Assembly (NCBI RefSeq): GCF_049310885.1
Contig: NZ_JBMDYO010000002.1
Span: forward strand, 124,001-188,000
Reading direction: 5' to 3'
DNA: 64,000 bases
DNA from: CAYZJV01 sp049310885
Lineage (GTDB): Bacteria; Spirochaetota; Spirochaetia; Sphaerochaetales; Sphaerochaetaceae
Numbering within the stretch: the stretch's first letter is position 1; every line of letters begins with the position of its first letter. Below, piece after piece: positions 17,002 to 26,400 of this stretch. Made by a program: the position numbers and the translations under genes. The notes below the pieces were generated by a model. The model saw only the letters and a list, made by a program, of their open reading frames with translations. It searched no databases and was not told the DNA's origin.

Positions 17002-18579
17002 ATGGACAGGATAACAGTCTTTAGGATAGCGACATTCGCAGCGGCGTTCATATCGACCGTGCTGGCGATCTACCTGTACAACAAGAGGGATGCATCCCGC
17101 TGCAAGTCACTACAATTCCTATCGGGATTAGCGATAGCGAACATGGTATATGCGACAAGCTACCTGTTCGAGATATCAGCCATTAACCTTGAGGAAATAA
17201 CATTCTTCCTCAATATGGAATATGTGGGAATACTATTCATACCAGTCTTTTGGGTATTGATCGCATGGTCATATCACCCCGAAAATCCCACTTACAACCA
17301 GACCCTAGTGAAAAAACTTCGCATCCTATATGCCATACCCATCCTTGCGAATATACTAGTTTGGACAAATGACCGACATCAATTCGTTTACCATGACATA
17401 CGTATCGACCGAAACCTTCCCATCTCTCTTCTCGATGTAGATCGTGCCCCAGGGTTTTGGGTTGTGAACGGTATGATCGTAGCATTGTATCTTGCAGGTA
17501 CCCTACGCATGGTTTACAACCTGATCAAAGCACGAAAAAGTGACCATCGTAGCCAGTATCTGTTGCTCACCCTTTCCTCTATCCCACCCTTCATAAGCTA
17601 CATGTTAGTCCTCAAACAAGCTGTCCCTCATGGATTGGATCTGAATCCGATCGCATTTGCCTTAAGCGGATTGTTGCTATTCTGGGGAATGGTGAATCTA
17701 AACCTTTTTGATATCGCTACCATCGCCCAAAGCATGGTGATTAATGCCATGGGAGATGCCATGATCGTTCTGGATTCCAAAGGCCATTTGATCGATAGCA
17801 ACAGACAAGCACGGATATTCTTCCCTCCAAGTGACGATCAAACTCACCACATTGGAGCACCGATTAAGCAATTGAATCCGGCACTGGACCAGATATTTTC
17901 ACAAATCAACACCTCTAAAGAGGCAGAAATCACTGTCCCCACAACATCAAACATTCGCCGTTATGCAATTTCCCGGTCAACCATAACCGATAAACGTAGC
18001 CGCACCCGTGGCACCCTGTTCCTCATGCACGATGTAACCGAAATCCACACCTATATCTCCGAACTCGAATTCCTTGCAGCCTACGATGGCCTAACCAACC
18101 TGCTGAATCACCGCCAATTTATGAAATCTGCCTCCGAGAAAGCCCGCATGCTCAAGAAAAAGGCCTCAGGACAATTCAGTCTGATCATGTTCGACCTAGA
18201 CCATTTCAAGACAATTAACGACACCTATGGCCATACGACGGGAGATACAGTTCTTGAACGTATCGGCAAGATGATAGCCTCATATGCAAGTAAAGAGGAC
18301 CTGTGTGCCCGTTATGGTGGTGAAGAATTCGTTATGCTTTTATGGAACATATCTACCGAAAAAGCTTATGAGATCGCAGATCGACTCCGACAGGAAATCG
18401 AATCGGCCAAGTTCGACCATGAGCAAGAGGATATGAGCATGAGTGCCAGTTTCGGCATCAGCAACTACACTCCATCAGCCAAGTACACCTGGGAAGTTAG
18501 CCTGAACCAGGCCGACACAGCCCTCTATGAAGCTAAGAAAGCAGGACGTAACTGCGTAAAGGTTTTCACACCCCGCTAA
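17002..18579 (+). CDS. Membrane diguanylate cyclase (7TM sensor-PAS-GGDEF)
   Basis: The 525-residue protein has a histidine-kinase-type seven-helix N-terminal sensor (~1-225), a PAS-like domain (~240-345, AMIVLDSKGHLIDSNRQAR) and a GGDEF domain (~355-525). The active-site loop is YGGEEF near residue 437, with FDLDHFKTINDTYGH upstream, so c-di-GMP synthesis is expected. The usual RxxD inhibitory site five residues before the loop is absent (SKED instead), so product feedback may be lacking. It stands alone, and repeat copy B follows it. Confidence 0.9.
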   Translation: MDRITVFRIATFAAAFISTVLAIYLYNKRDASRCKSLQFLSGLAIANMVYATSYLFEISAINLEEITFFLNMEYVGILFIPVFWVLIAWSYHPENPTYNQTLVKKLRILYAIPILANILVWTNDRHQFVYHDIRIDRNLPISLLDVDRAPGFWVVNGMIVALYLAGTLRMVYNLIKARKSDHRSQYLLLTLSSIPPFISYMLVLKQAVPHGLDLNPIAFALSGLLLFWGMVNLNLFDIATIAQSMVINAMGDAMIVLDSKGHLIDSNRQARIFFPPSDDQTHHIGAPIKQLNPALDQIFSQINTSKEAEITVPTTSNIRRYAISRSTITDKRSRTRGTLFLMHDVTEIHTYISELEFLAAYDGLTNLLNHRQFMKSASEKARMLKKKASGQFSLIMFDLDHFKTINDTYGHTTGDTVLERIGKMIASYASKEDLCARYGGEEFVMLLWNISTEKAYEIADRLRQEIESAKFDHEQEDMSMSASFGISNYTPSAKYTWEVSLNQADTALYEAKKAGRNCVKVFTPR

Positions 18580-18718
18580 AGCAGGGAGAATACAAGCAAG
18601 CTTTCGTTGAAAAATTGCCACATCACTCTACCTAGAGTAACCAACAGCCTTCTCCCCTGCTCCGTCCACTATCAAATCCACTCCAAAACATAGTAACGAG
18701 AGGACCCCACTACAAACT

Positions 18719-18831
18719 ACCAAAATTGCATACTCACGTGGGACTACGAAACACAGCGAAACACAGGAAACCCCTCTAGAAGGGTTTCCCGTGCAGGTCT
18801 ACGTGGTGACGTGGCAATTTTCCCAGGGTAA
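18719..18831 (+). repeat. Structured dispersed element, copy B (right arm)
   Basis: Holds the CACGTGGGACTACGAAACAC segment and the right terminus ACGTGGTGACGTGG ... CCCAGGGTAA. The core fold is absent. It ends 2 bp before the stop codon (18834) of the minus-strand SDR gene and separates two convergent genes. Confidence 0.75.
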
Positions 18832-18833
18832 CT

Positions 18834-19619
18834 TTACCAAGCGCAATATCCACCATCGATCAGGATATCACTGCCAGTCATATAATCGCTCGCCTCGGAA
18901 GCAAGATAGACGACTGCTCCTTGGAGATCTTCGACCGACGCCATGCGACCCATGGGAATACGCTCCAGCCAGAGTGGCAATACCGACTTCCCCTCAGGAG
19001 AAGCAAGGAGCTTGTCCACGAGATCGGTCTTGGTGTATCCGGGACTTATACTGTTCACATTGATGTGCAACGGCGCCCATTCAGCCGCCAGACTGCGGGT
19101 AAGGTGCAAGACTCCGGCCTTGGAGGCATTGTATGCACACTGATTCTGGGGCGTGTTGGAAATATGGGCAGACATAGAAGCCGTATTGATAATCTTCCCA
19201 TAGGAATGCTGCTTCATATGTTGTGCTTCGGCTTGGGCACAGAGGAAAACAGCATCGAGATTGAGGGCGAGAATCTTACGCCACTCGGAAAAATCCATGG
19301 TGAGCGCATCGCGCCACATCCCCATCCCTGCATTATTAACACCAATAGTGAGCATTCCCCACTTGTCGACAACCTGCTTCACCATCTTCTGGACATCAGC
19401 CAAATCGGTGACATCGGTCCGAATGGCGATCGCCTCCCCACCATCTTTGGTCAATGCGTGGGCAGTCTCCTCGGCAAGAGGAAGATTGAGATCGACCACA
19501 GCCACCTTTGCACCTGCCGACACAAGTGCCTCGCAAAATGCTTTTCCAATACCCTGGGCACCACCGGTGACCAAGGCTGTCCTACCTTCCAAACTGAAAC
19601 GTTGCATCATATCTTTCAT
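18834..19619 (-). CDS. SDR-family polyol dehydrogenase, distal gene of polyol operon
   Basis: Classical short-chain dehydrogenase of 261 residues: GGAQGIG cofactor loop (18-24), NNAG near 95, catalytic Ser and YNASK near 160-165. An acidic residue after beta-2 (VVDLN) indicates NAD preference. GGGAGG lies before the ATG. It is the last gene of the operon that starts with lacI and encodes a polyol-type importer, so it probably oxidises a sugar alcohol or reduces its keto product. Confidence 0.85.
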   Translation of the reverse strand: MKDMMQRFSLEGRTALVTGGAQGIGKAFCEALVSAGAKVAVVDLNLPLAEETAHALTKDGGEAIAIRTDVTDLADVQKMVKQVVDKWGMLTIGVNNAGMGMWRDALTMDFSEWRKILALNLDAVFLCAQAEAQHMKQHSYGKIINTASMSAHISNTPQNQCAYNASKAGVLHLTRSLAAEWAPLHINVNSISPGYTKTDLVDKLLASPEGKSVLPLWLERIPMGRMASVEDLQGAVVYLASEASDYMTGSDILIDGGYCAW

Positions 19620-19639
19620 CCTAAACCTCCCAAAGTTGA

Positions 19640-20428
19640 TTAAATACCACCAGATAGTTTTACATTCACACCGGTAACATAGCTGGAATCGTCACTCATA
19701 AGATAGACGACCGTACCGGGAATCTCCTCGATATTCCCATAGCGACGCAGAGGAACAGCCCCGATCATCTGTTTTACCACGACATTGCGATCGGTATCGT
19801 AGTACTGCGAACCGACAGCTGCCTGCAGATCAACCTGACGGTCCCACATGAACCCAGGTCCCATGAATCCGGGAGAAATGGAATTTACCCGGATGTCAAA
19901 AGGCGCAAGGTCTTTCGCCGCGGTCTGGGTAAGACCGACCATGGCGAACTTGGATGCTCCGTAGGCAGCCATATTGACCGGACCATCGACCCCAGCCATA
20001 CTCGCCGTATTGACAATAACACCACCCTTTTGCTCCACCATCCTCGCCGATACTGAGCGCAGTACGTGGAATGCACCAATGAGATTTACCTGGATTACTT
20101 TGGCAAAATCATCTACAGGATACTGGTGCAATTGCTTGAACTCACCTTGGATACCAGCATTGTTGAACAAGAGATCGATCTTTCCGAAGTCGGCTACAAT
20201 ATTCTCGACCGTGCGTTCAACATCATCATAGTCAGTCACATCGCATCGGTAGGTGCGCACCAAAGCTCCAGTCGCAGCTACCTGCTCGGCAGCCTTGGCC
20301 ATATCCTTCACATCGACAAGGGCAACAGAGGCCCCCTCTTTTCCGAAACGGATAGCAGTGGCAAGTCCGATATCACCAGCACCCCCGGTGATCATGATGC
20401 TCTTGTGTTGGAATCTCTTAGTTTCCAT
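19640..20428 (-). CDS. SDR-family polyol (arabinitol/xylitol-type) dehydrogenase
   Basis: I start at ATG 20428, preceded by AAGGAGGGACT; the open frame extends 31 codons further but into the spacer. The 262-residue enzyme has GGAGDIG, NNAG, MAAYGASK and an NAD-type acidic residue (LVDVKD). It also has the insertion FMWDRQVDLQAA before the C-terminal half, seen in polyol-oxidising SDRs. With the FGGY kinase and Zn-dehydrogenase it fits a pathway polyol to ketose to ketose phosphate. The precise polyol is not determinable here. Confidence 0.85.
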   Translation of the reverse strand: METKRFQHKSIMITGGAGDIGLATAIRFGKEGASVALVDVKDMAKAAEQVAATGALVRTYRCDVTDYDDVERTVENIVADFGKIDLLFNNAGIQGEFKQLHQYPVDDFAKVIQVNLIGAFHVLRSVSARMVEQKGGVIVNTASMAGVDGPVNMAAYGASKFAMVGLTQTAAKDLAPFDIRVNSISPGFMGPGFMWDRQVDLQAAVGSQYYDTDRNVVVKQMIGAVPLRRYGNIEEIPGTVVYLMSDDSSYVTGVNVKLSGGI

Positions 20429-20536
20429 AGTCCCTCCTTGTTCTTCAAGCATTGTTCTTAAACCAACATCGAACCCCCAGTGCGTCCAGTACACACAGTC
20501 ACCGGGTACACCGACGCACACGACTTGATTCTCATC

Positions 20537-21544
20537 CTAGGGTGTGATCAAGACTTTCATGACATCATCGGTCCCCTGCTCTAAGAAATCAATCCCTTGG
20601 GTAAACTGCTCAAGCGGCAGACGATGGGAGATCAGAGGAGCAACATCCAACCGTCCAGTCTCTAGAAGACCGACAGCTTGGATACTGTTACGTACCGAGG
20701 TATAGCTACTGACAATGTAGAGCCCCTTCTCGAAGACGGTGAAGGCGGGAAAACTGACCTTAGCCTCTTTTGGGGGAACTCCAAAGAGCAGTATGGTACC
20801 ACCCTTACGGACGAAACGGATAGTTTGTTCCATAAGGAAAATTGCTCCAGAGGCATCGACAACCACATCATAGTAGTCGAGAGGAAGCGCATCGAGTGAA
20901 CTTTCGACCCTCGCAGCACCATTGGCCTTTGCTTTCTCAAGACGCTTAGTATTTCGGTCAACCTGGGTAATCTCCTTAGCTCCCTGAAGCATGATGCTCT
21001 GGGCTAGCAAGAGCCCGATCGGACCTGCACCGAGGATGAGTACCTTGTCGGCAAGTTCGATCCTGGTTCGTTCTACGCCATAGAGGACACAGGAGAGAGG
21101 TTCGACAAAGGCCCCGACTTCGAAGGGAAGATCGCCTATCGAGAAAGTGGCCTTCTCGGGAACTACAGCATATTCAGCCATCCCCCCGGGGAGCGTCACA
21201 CCGACACCATTCCAATTAAGGCAGAAATTCTGACGATTGTTGAGACAGCTTTCGCAGTTGTCACAGCTGATATTCGGCTCTATAGCAACACGGTCGCCAA
21301 CCTTGAAACGACTCACCTTGGAACCGACCTTCTCTACCGTTCCAGCGAATTCGTGACCCGGTATGACGGGATAAGAGCCTAAATACTCACCTCGGTATAT
21401 ATGGATATCGGTACCGCAGATTCCCGAAGCCATCACCCGTATGAGGACATCGTGGTCTCCCACTTGTGGAATGGGAACCTCCTTGACCACCGCAGTACCC
21501 GGTTTCTCAATGATCAACGCTCGCATGTTCTTTGCCGTACTCAT
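20537..21544 (-). CDS. Zinc-dependent medium-chain alcohol/polyol dehydrogenase
   Basis: The 335-residue MDR enzyme has GICGTD and GHEFAGTVEKVG for the catalytic zinc site, and a structural-zinc loop with Cys at CDNCESCLNNRQNFC. The Rossmann motif is GAGPIGLL. This is the sorbitol/xylitol/threonine dehydrogenase group. GGGAGGAGGT precedes the ATG. It is co-oriented with and immediately downstream of the kinase (22 bp). Confidence 0.9.
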   Translation of the reverse strand: MSTAKNMRALIIEKPGTAVVKEVPIPQVGDHDVLIRVMASGICGTDIHIYRGEYLGSYPVIPGHEFAGTVEKVGSKVSRFKVGDRVAIEPNISCDNCESCLNNRQNFCLNWNGVGVTLPGGMAEYAVVPEKATFSIGDLPFEVGAFVEPLSCVLYGVERTRIELADKVLILGAGPIGLLLAQSIMLQGAKEITQVDRNTKRLEKAKANGAARVESSLDALPLDYYDVVVDASGAIFLMEQTIRFVRKGGTILLFGVPPKEAKVSFPAFTVFEKGLYIVSSYTSVRNSIQAVGLLETGRLDVAPLISHRLPLEQFTQGIDFLEQGTDDVMKVLITP

Positions 21545-21566
21545 AATCTACACCTCCTCCCATGCC

Positions 21567-23105
21567 TTAAACATGGGTATCTCGTATACGTTCCAATTGA
21601 CGGTGAATAGCATCCATCGCCGGATAAAGTTGGCGATAGATCGCATGGATCTGTCGGTACAGATCACTCCTTTGCCGATCTGGGATGACGATTTCCGCTT
21701 GTGTGTCCTGTCGCTCCGCCGAAACTGCAATCGCTTCCCCGATATCCTTCCACATACCTACTGATACACCGGCTGCATAGGCAGCTCCCAAGGCCGTAGC
21801 CTGACTCGGGTAGGGATGGATAGAGACTTGTCTTCCAAGAACCTCTGCTATCATACGTTGCCAGAAGGTACTTCTTGCAGCGCCACCAAGTAGCGTGAAT
21901 TGACGGATTGGAAGAGCCAGATCATCATAGACATCCATGCAGTCGGCAAGAGCATAGGCAACGCCTTCATAGGTTGCACGGATGAGCGTGTCAGTATCGG
22001 TCGATAACGATAGCCCGATATAGGCACCGCGTGCTCGGGCATCCCAATGAGGAGTGCGCTCTCCCATCAGATAGGGCAGAAACAATACGCCCGAACTTCC
22101 CACAGGCAGTTTTTCGAGTCGGCCTTCAATGACATTGAGGTCTTCCCTACCTGATCCATGGCGCTTGAGTAGATGACGAATCCAATCCAACGCAATGGAA
22201 GCACTTTGGACCGTTCCGCAGACATTACAGAGTTCTCCTTCCAAATCCAGAAAATGCTGCATCCGCATCTTATCGTCGAATTGAGGTTGTTGTGCGAGGG
22301 TCGATACCCATGCGCTACTGCCAAGAGCCGCATACCCTTGTCCAGGTGTTGAGACTCCTGCACCGCGGGTGGCACAGGCCGCATCGCCTCCTCCGTAGGA
22401 GATGGGAATTCCCTCACGGAGACCCAAGAGTCTGGCAACCTCACCTACAAGGGGACCAGCTACCTCAGTCGAAGTATGGACATCACAGAAAATGTTCCTT
22501 TGCAATCCCAGCGAATCGGCGATCTCATAATCCCAGGTTCGTCCGACAGGATTGAAAATCCCGGTCAATGAGGAATCGGAGAAATCGGTCGTCCCTAGAA
22601 TTCCGGTCAGTTTGAAGCGGATGTAGTCCTTTGCGTTGATGAAGTAAGCACTCGAAGAGACTGCTTCGGGACGGTTTTCCTGGATCCACAGCAATTTCGG
22701 TAACGATAGATGCTCATCGATCCGGTTTCCTGTCCTCTCGTAGATTTGCTTTTGTCCCCAGATCTCATCGATATGGGAACATTGACGGCTACTTCGGGAA
22801 TCGGCATGAATAATATGGGGATAGGTCGGTTTACCGCTGGAATCGACCAAGAGACAACCATTCATGTGTCCCGAAAGTCCAATAGCCTCGATAGCTGTTG
22901 CATCCACACCGGCATTCACTAAGGTCGAAACAGCCTCGACAGTCGCCTTCCAATAATTTTCGGGATCCTGCTGTGCCCACCCCGATTGTGGGTACTGCGT
23001 ACGGTACGCTGCCGTAGAAGAACGGACCAACGTACCCGTAGTAGTAAAGAGGACAGCTTTTACACTGGTAGTACCAATATCAATCACCAGAAGAAGCGAT
23101 TTCAT
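21567..23105 (-). CDS. FGGY-family carbohydrate kinase (xylulokinase-like)
   Basis: The 512-residue protein has the two actin-like domains of FGGY kinases: DIGTTSVKAVLF at the N-terminus, ALGSSAWVS and LLGGAARSTFWQRMIAEVLG in the C-terminal ATP domain. The substrate motif reads SGHMNG where xylulokinases usually have SGQMHG, so a substrate other than D-xylulose is possible. Its ATG overlaps the stop of the permease gene (ATGA), so it is translationally coupled to the importer. Confidence 0.85.
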   Translation of the reverse strand: MKSLLLVIDIGTTSVKAVLFTTTGTLVRSSTAAYRTQYPQSGWAQQDPENYWKATVEAVSTLVNAGVDATAIEAIGLSGHMNGCLLVDSSGKPTYPHIIHADSRSSRQCSHIDEIWGQKQIYERTGNRIDEHLSLPKLLWIQENRPEAVSSSAYFINAKDYIRFKLTGILGTTDFSDSSLTGIFNPVGRTWDYEIADSLGLQRNIFCDVHTSTEVAGPLVGEVARLLGLREGIPISYGGGDAACATRGAGVSTPGQGYAALGSSAWVSTLAQQPQFDDKMRMQHFLDLEGELCNVCGTVQSASIALDWIRHLLKRHGSGREDLNVIEGRLEKLPVGSSGVLFLPYLMGERTPHWDARARGAYIGLSLSTDTDTLIRATYEGVAYALADCMDVYDDLALPIRQFTLLGGAARSTFWQRMIAEVLGRQVSIHPYPSQATALGAAYAAGVSVGMWKDIGEAIAVSAERQDTQAEIVIPDRQRSDLYRQIHAIYRQLYPAMDAIHRQLERIRDTHV

Positions 23106-23968
23106 CCCTTGACTGCTCCCATGGTAAGCCCCTTAACTAGAGCTTTTTGGGTCATCCAACCAAGAATGATAGCGGGAAGTACAGCTATGGTCGACGATGC
23201 CGACAACTGGGCAACAAACATACCCTGTTGCTCACGGAAACGGGACATATAGACCGGTAAGGTAGCTGTCGGATTTCCTGTCAGATTGAAACCCAGGAAG
23301 AACTCATTCCAGATGAATACCGCAACCAACAAGGCTGCCGAGATAATACCCGTTCGAGCCAGTGGCACAGCAATCTTGGTAAGTTGCTGCATTTTGGTAC
23401 AACCATCGAGCTCAGCAGCTTCGAAGATCTCAGCCGGCAGATCGCTGAAGAATGAATGGACCATCCACACAACGATCGGCGTATGAAAACCGATATAGGC
23501 CATCATCAAGCCCCAAGGAGTATTAATAAGATTCAGCTGCTGATACCAGATGAATAGCGGAATCAGAACTGCTACCGGAGGCAACAAAATAGTGGTAATA
23601 AACCATAAGTAGAACTTGCCATTGCTATTGGGATGTTTCAGATGCCCGAATACCAAAGCGAACGCTGCAGGAATACCCAAGAGCATACTTATACCCGTAC
23701 CCACAATGACTTGGAACAGTGAATTCCGCAAATACTGGTACATGGTGGGATCACCTAAAACCCTTTTATAGGTGCTTAGCGTGGGAGTGAACAACAGAGA
23801 GGGCATCACCGCCTGCTGTTCTGTCTTGAACCCCGAGAGGAACATATAGAGAATGGGAAAGAAATAGAGGAATGCTATTGCATAGATGACGATAGTCAAA
23901 AGCAGCTTCTTGCCCAAACGTTTTCGATGCATGGAGCGCATCACATTGTCGATCTGTTTTTCTGCCAT
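23102..23968 (-). CDS. Carbohydrate ABC transporter permease, MalG type (polyol operon)
   Basis: I prefer ATG 23968, because AGGGGG sits 7 bases before it; the frame is open to 23995 across the previous stop. About six transmembrane helices and the cytoplasmic EAA loop (EAAELDGCTKMQQLTKIAVPL) mark a MalG-like CUT1 subunit. It pairs with the MalF-like protein encoded just upstream and overlaps the kinase start. Confidence 0.9.
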   Translation of the reverse strand: MAEKQIDNVMRSMHRKRLGKKLLLTIVIYAIAFLYFFPILYMFLSGFKTEQQAVMPSLLFTPTLSTYKRVLGDPTMYQYLRNSLFQVIVGTGISMLLGIPAAFALVFGHLKHPNSNGKFYLWFITTILLPPVAVLIPLFIWYQQLNLINTPWGLMMAYIGFHTPIVVWMVHSFFSDLPAEIFEAAELDGCTKMQQLTKIAVPLARTGIISAALLVAVFIWNEFFLGFNLTGNPTATLPVYMSRFREQQGMFVAQLSASSTIAVLPAIILGWMTQKALVKGLTMGAVKG

Positions 23969-23978
23969 GTTCATCCCC

Positions 23979-24869
23979 CTATGAGTATTGCGCACTGCGC
24001 TTGACGATCGATCGGTACAACAGGTTTACGAGAATGAGGGTAAGCAGTACCGTCATTGCTGCTAAAGCTCCAGCCCTTCCGACATTGTTGGCACTGAATA
24101 CCTGCATGTATACGCTGTAGGGCAGCGTATAGGATCGGGTACCCGGACCACCAGCTGTAGTAACCAGAATGAGTCCGAACTCCTTTATCAGGAATACCAG
24201 ACCCAGCATCACCGCAACACGCATATGGTTCATAATCAGAGGTAGCTTGATCTTGAAAACCCCCTGAAACCAATTCACTCCATCGATCCTCATACTATCG
24301 ACCAGATCCTGGGGAATCCCTTGCAGACCTGCAAGGAGCACAAGGATGAAAAATGGCATCCACTGCCAGGTGAAGAGAACGATAATCACCCCTATAGGAT
24401 GGTAACTGAGCAAATCCACCGGGGTAAATCCGAGAGCTTTGGCAATAACACCATACCAACCGAAGGTTGTATTGAAAATCGTAGTCTTCCAGATGACTCC
24501 ACTAGCCGTGGACATGACGAAGAACGGCCCCAACATGAGCGTCCGAGCTATGTTCACTCCAGGAATGTCGTGGTCGAGCAGGAGCGCGAGCAAAAAACCC
24601 ACCACAGAACACAGAGCCAACGTCACACCCGTGATCAGGATAGTCTGCCACAGGATACTATAGAATTCGGGAAGATCTCCCAAAGACTCGATCTTCAGAA
24701 AATAGAGGTAATTCTCAAAGCCGTTGAATTGTCGTGGAAGGTCGGGCCGCGAGAGATTCCATCTCAGCGTGGAGAAGATGATCGTAAGAAGGAATGGCAC
24801 CTGCGTCATCACTGCGACCACCACCACAGCAGGTAGGAGATATCGATATTCGGTCTTTCTTTTTTTCAT
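23979..24869 (-). CDS. Carbohydrate ABC transporter permease, MalF type (polyol operon)
   Basis: The 296-residue CUT1 permease has six helices and an EAA-like loop (VDSMRIDGVNWFQGVFKIKLPL) near 195-215. It heads the permease pair, 85 bp after the binding-protein gene, with the spacer folding into a hairpin. No ATPase gene is in the operon, so a shared MsmX/UgpC-type ATPase elsewhere is expected, as is common for CUT1 systems. Confidence 0.9.
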   Translation of the reverse strand: MKKRKTEYRYLLPAVVVVAVMTQVPFLLTIIFSTLRWNLSRPDLPRQFNGFENYLYFLKIESLGDLPEFYSILWQTILITGVTLALCSVVGFLLALLLDHDIPGVNIARTLMLGPFFVMSTASGVIWKTTIFNTTFGWYGVIAKALGFTPVDLLSYHPIGVIIVLFTWQWMPFFILVLLAGLQGIPQDLVDSMRIDGVNWFQGVFKIKLPLIMNHMRVAVMLGLVFLIKEFGLILVTTAGGPGTRSYTLPYSVYMQVFSANNVGRAGALAAMTVLLTLILVNLLYRSIVKRSAQYS

Positions 24870-24889
24870 AAGGCCTTACCACTAGGATG

Positions 24890-24922
24890 GGCATCCGAAG
24901 CCTTTTGAGAGCTCCGGATGCC
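24890..24922 (-). promoter_or_regulatory. Stem-loop after the polyol-binding-protein gene
   Basis: GGCATCCG (24890-24897) pairs with CGGATGCC (24915-24922), with an additional AGC/GCT inside. There is no T run. It lies between the binding-protein stop and the permease start, where it could stabilise the upstream mRNA. Confidence 0.65.
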
Positions 24923-24953
24923 TGATTCGATCCCTTACGGGAACTTCCGTCTA

Positions 24954-26318
24954 CTACTTGTAGTTGCCGTCAATGGCGACTTGCTCGAACACTTCCTGTG
25001 TCTTTGCGATAGCTTCATCCAAGCTGATTTTGTCGACAACATAGTCTGCAAGATACTCGGTCATTTTGGTACCAGCATCAGCAAACTCAGGAATAGCGAT
25101 GTACTGCAAACCAACGTAAGGAACTGGATCCTTAGTAGGATTGGTGAAGTCCATTCCCTCGAGAGTCTTGAGTGTCATCTCTGCATAAGGAGCCTTAGCA
25201 TAGACTTCAAGCTCATACGTCGATGAACGGGAAGCTGGAGGTGTACTTGCACCTGAAGGATCCATGTCGACAGTCATCTTGATATAGTCTTTGCTGGTTG
25301 CCCAGAGCATGAAATCAAAAGCAGCCTGCTTCTTAGCAGCCGAGGACTTCGGGTTGATTCCCATTGACCAGTTCCACAACCATGCAGTGTTCTTGTTGAG
25401 AACCTGGTGGGGAGCCATCACATAACCGAGCTTTCCCTGAACCTTGCTGTCGTCAGCTTCGAGAGGAGGAGCGATCGAAGTAGCATCGTAGTAGATACCA
25501 CACTTTCCGCTGGCCATAAGGGCGATACATTCGTTGTAGGTGTAGGCAAGAATGTCAGCTTGACCTGCTTCGCGCAGAATCTTCTTGTACATCTGCCATG
25601 CGGCACGCTGCTGCGGAGTATCGACTGTAGCATTCCAATCCATATCGTAGAATCTTCCACCGAATGCGTTTACCATGGTTACAAATGGTGCTCCACTCAT
25701 GCCCCAACCAGGTGCTCCACGCATGGTCATACCAACAATGCCCTTGGAGGGATCGTGGATCTTCTTGGCCAATTCGTAGATTTCGTCCCATGTCGGTTCC
25801 ATCGGCATGGTAAGACCCTTGGCAGCGAACAATTCCTTGTTGTACATGATAAAGGAGCTCTCTCCGTAGAATGGAAGACCAAAGGCCTCACCATCGAGGG
25901 AGAGTGAGTCAACCATACCCTGAATCAGGTCATTGCGGTCATACCATGAAGCCTTGTCAGCAGACAACTTGTCAAAGTAGGGCTCCAAATTCTCGAGCCA
26001 ACCATTCTTTGCCCATGTCTGTGCTTCGTAAGGACCGATGTAGAAGATATCATAGGTGGTTCCACCAGTAGATGCTTCTGTGGTCAGTCTCTGGCGAAGG
26101 TCGTTCTCAGGTAGCACCGATACATTGACCGTCACACCCTCAGCCTTGTACTCCTCCTGTACCAATTTGGCCATGGCCTGTGAGATCGGATTGTTCGCTA
26201 GTGCAATATTGACTGTGACCGGTCCGGATGCAGCCTCCTGGGCTCCTCCAGCGAATGCCATGGCAGTCGTCATTAGCAATGCGACAATCATGACCAGAAC
26301 AATTGCGTTCCTTTTCAT
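24954..26318 (-). CDS. Polyol/sugar-binding protein of CUT1 ABC transporter
   Basis: The 454-residue extracellular solute-binding protein (family 1) has a signal peptide MKRNAIVLVMIVALLMTTAMAF, then GGAQEAA. The body carries the usual signatures YDIFYIGPYE, GLPFYGESSFIMYNKELF and WLWNWSMGINPKSSAAKKQAAFDFMLWATS. Stop TAG. It is the second gene of the operon, after lacI. Context with dehydrogenases and an FGGY kinase points to a sugar alcohol as ligand. Confidence 0.9.
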   Translation of the reverse strand: MKRNAIVLVMIVALLMTTAMAFAGGAQEAASGPVTVNIALANNPISQAMAKLVQEEYKAEGVTVNVSVLPENDLRQRLTTEASTGGTTYDIFYIGPYEAQTWAKNGWLENLEPYFDKLSADKASWYDRNDLIQGMVDSLSLDGEAFGLPFYGESSFIMYNKELFAAKGLTMPMEPTWDEIYELAKKIHDPSKGIVGMTMRGAPGWGMSGAPFVTMVNAFGGRFYDMDWNATVDTPQQRAAWQMYKKILREAGQADILAYTYNECIALMASGKCGIYYDATSIAPPLEADDSKVQGKLGYVMAPHQVLNKNTAWLWNWSMGINPKSSAAKKQAAFDFMLWATSKDYIKMTVDMDPSGASTPPASRSSTYELEVYAKAPYAEMTLKTLEGMDFTNPTKDPVPYVGLQYIAIPEFADAGTKMTEYLADYVVDKISLDEAIAKTQEVFEQVAIDGNYK

Positions 26319-26400
26319 ACAAATTCCTCCTTATCGTTATCCAACCCATACGGGCTGGTTTTTCCCTCCAAATTCCAAAAATTCTCTTTCCAGTAAGCGA

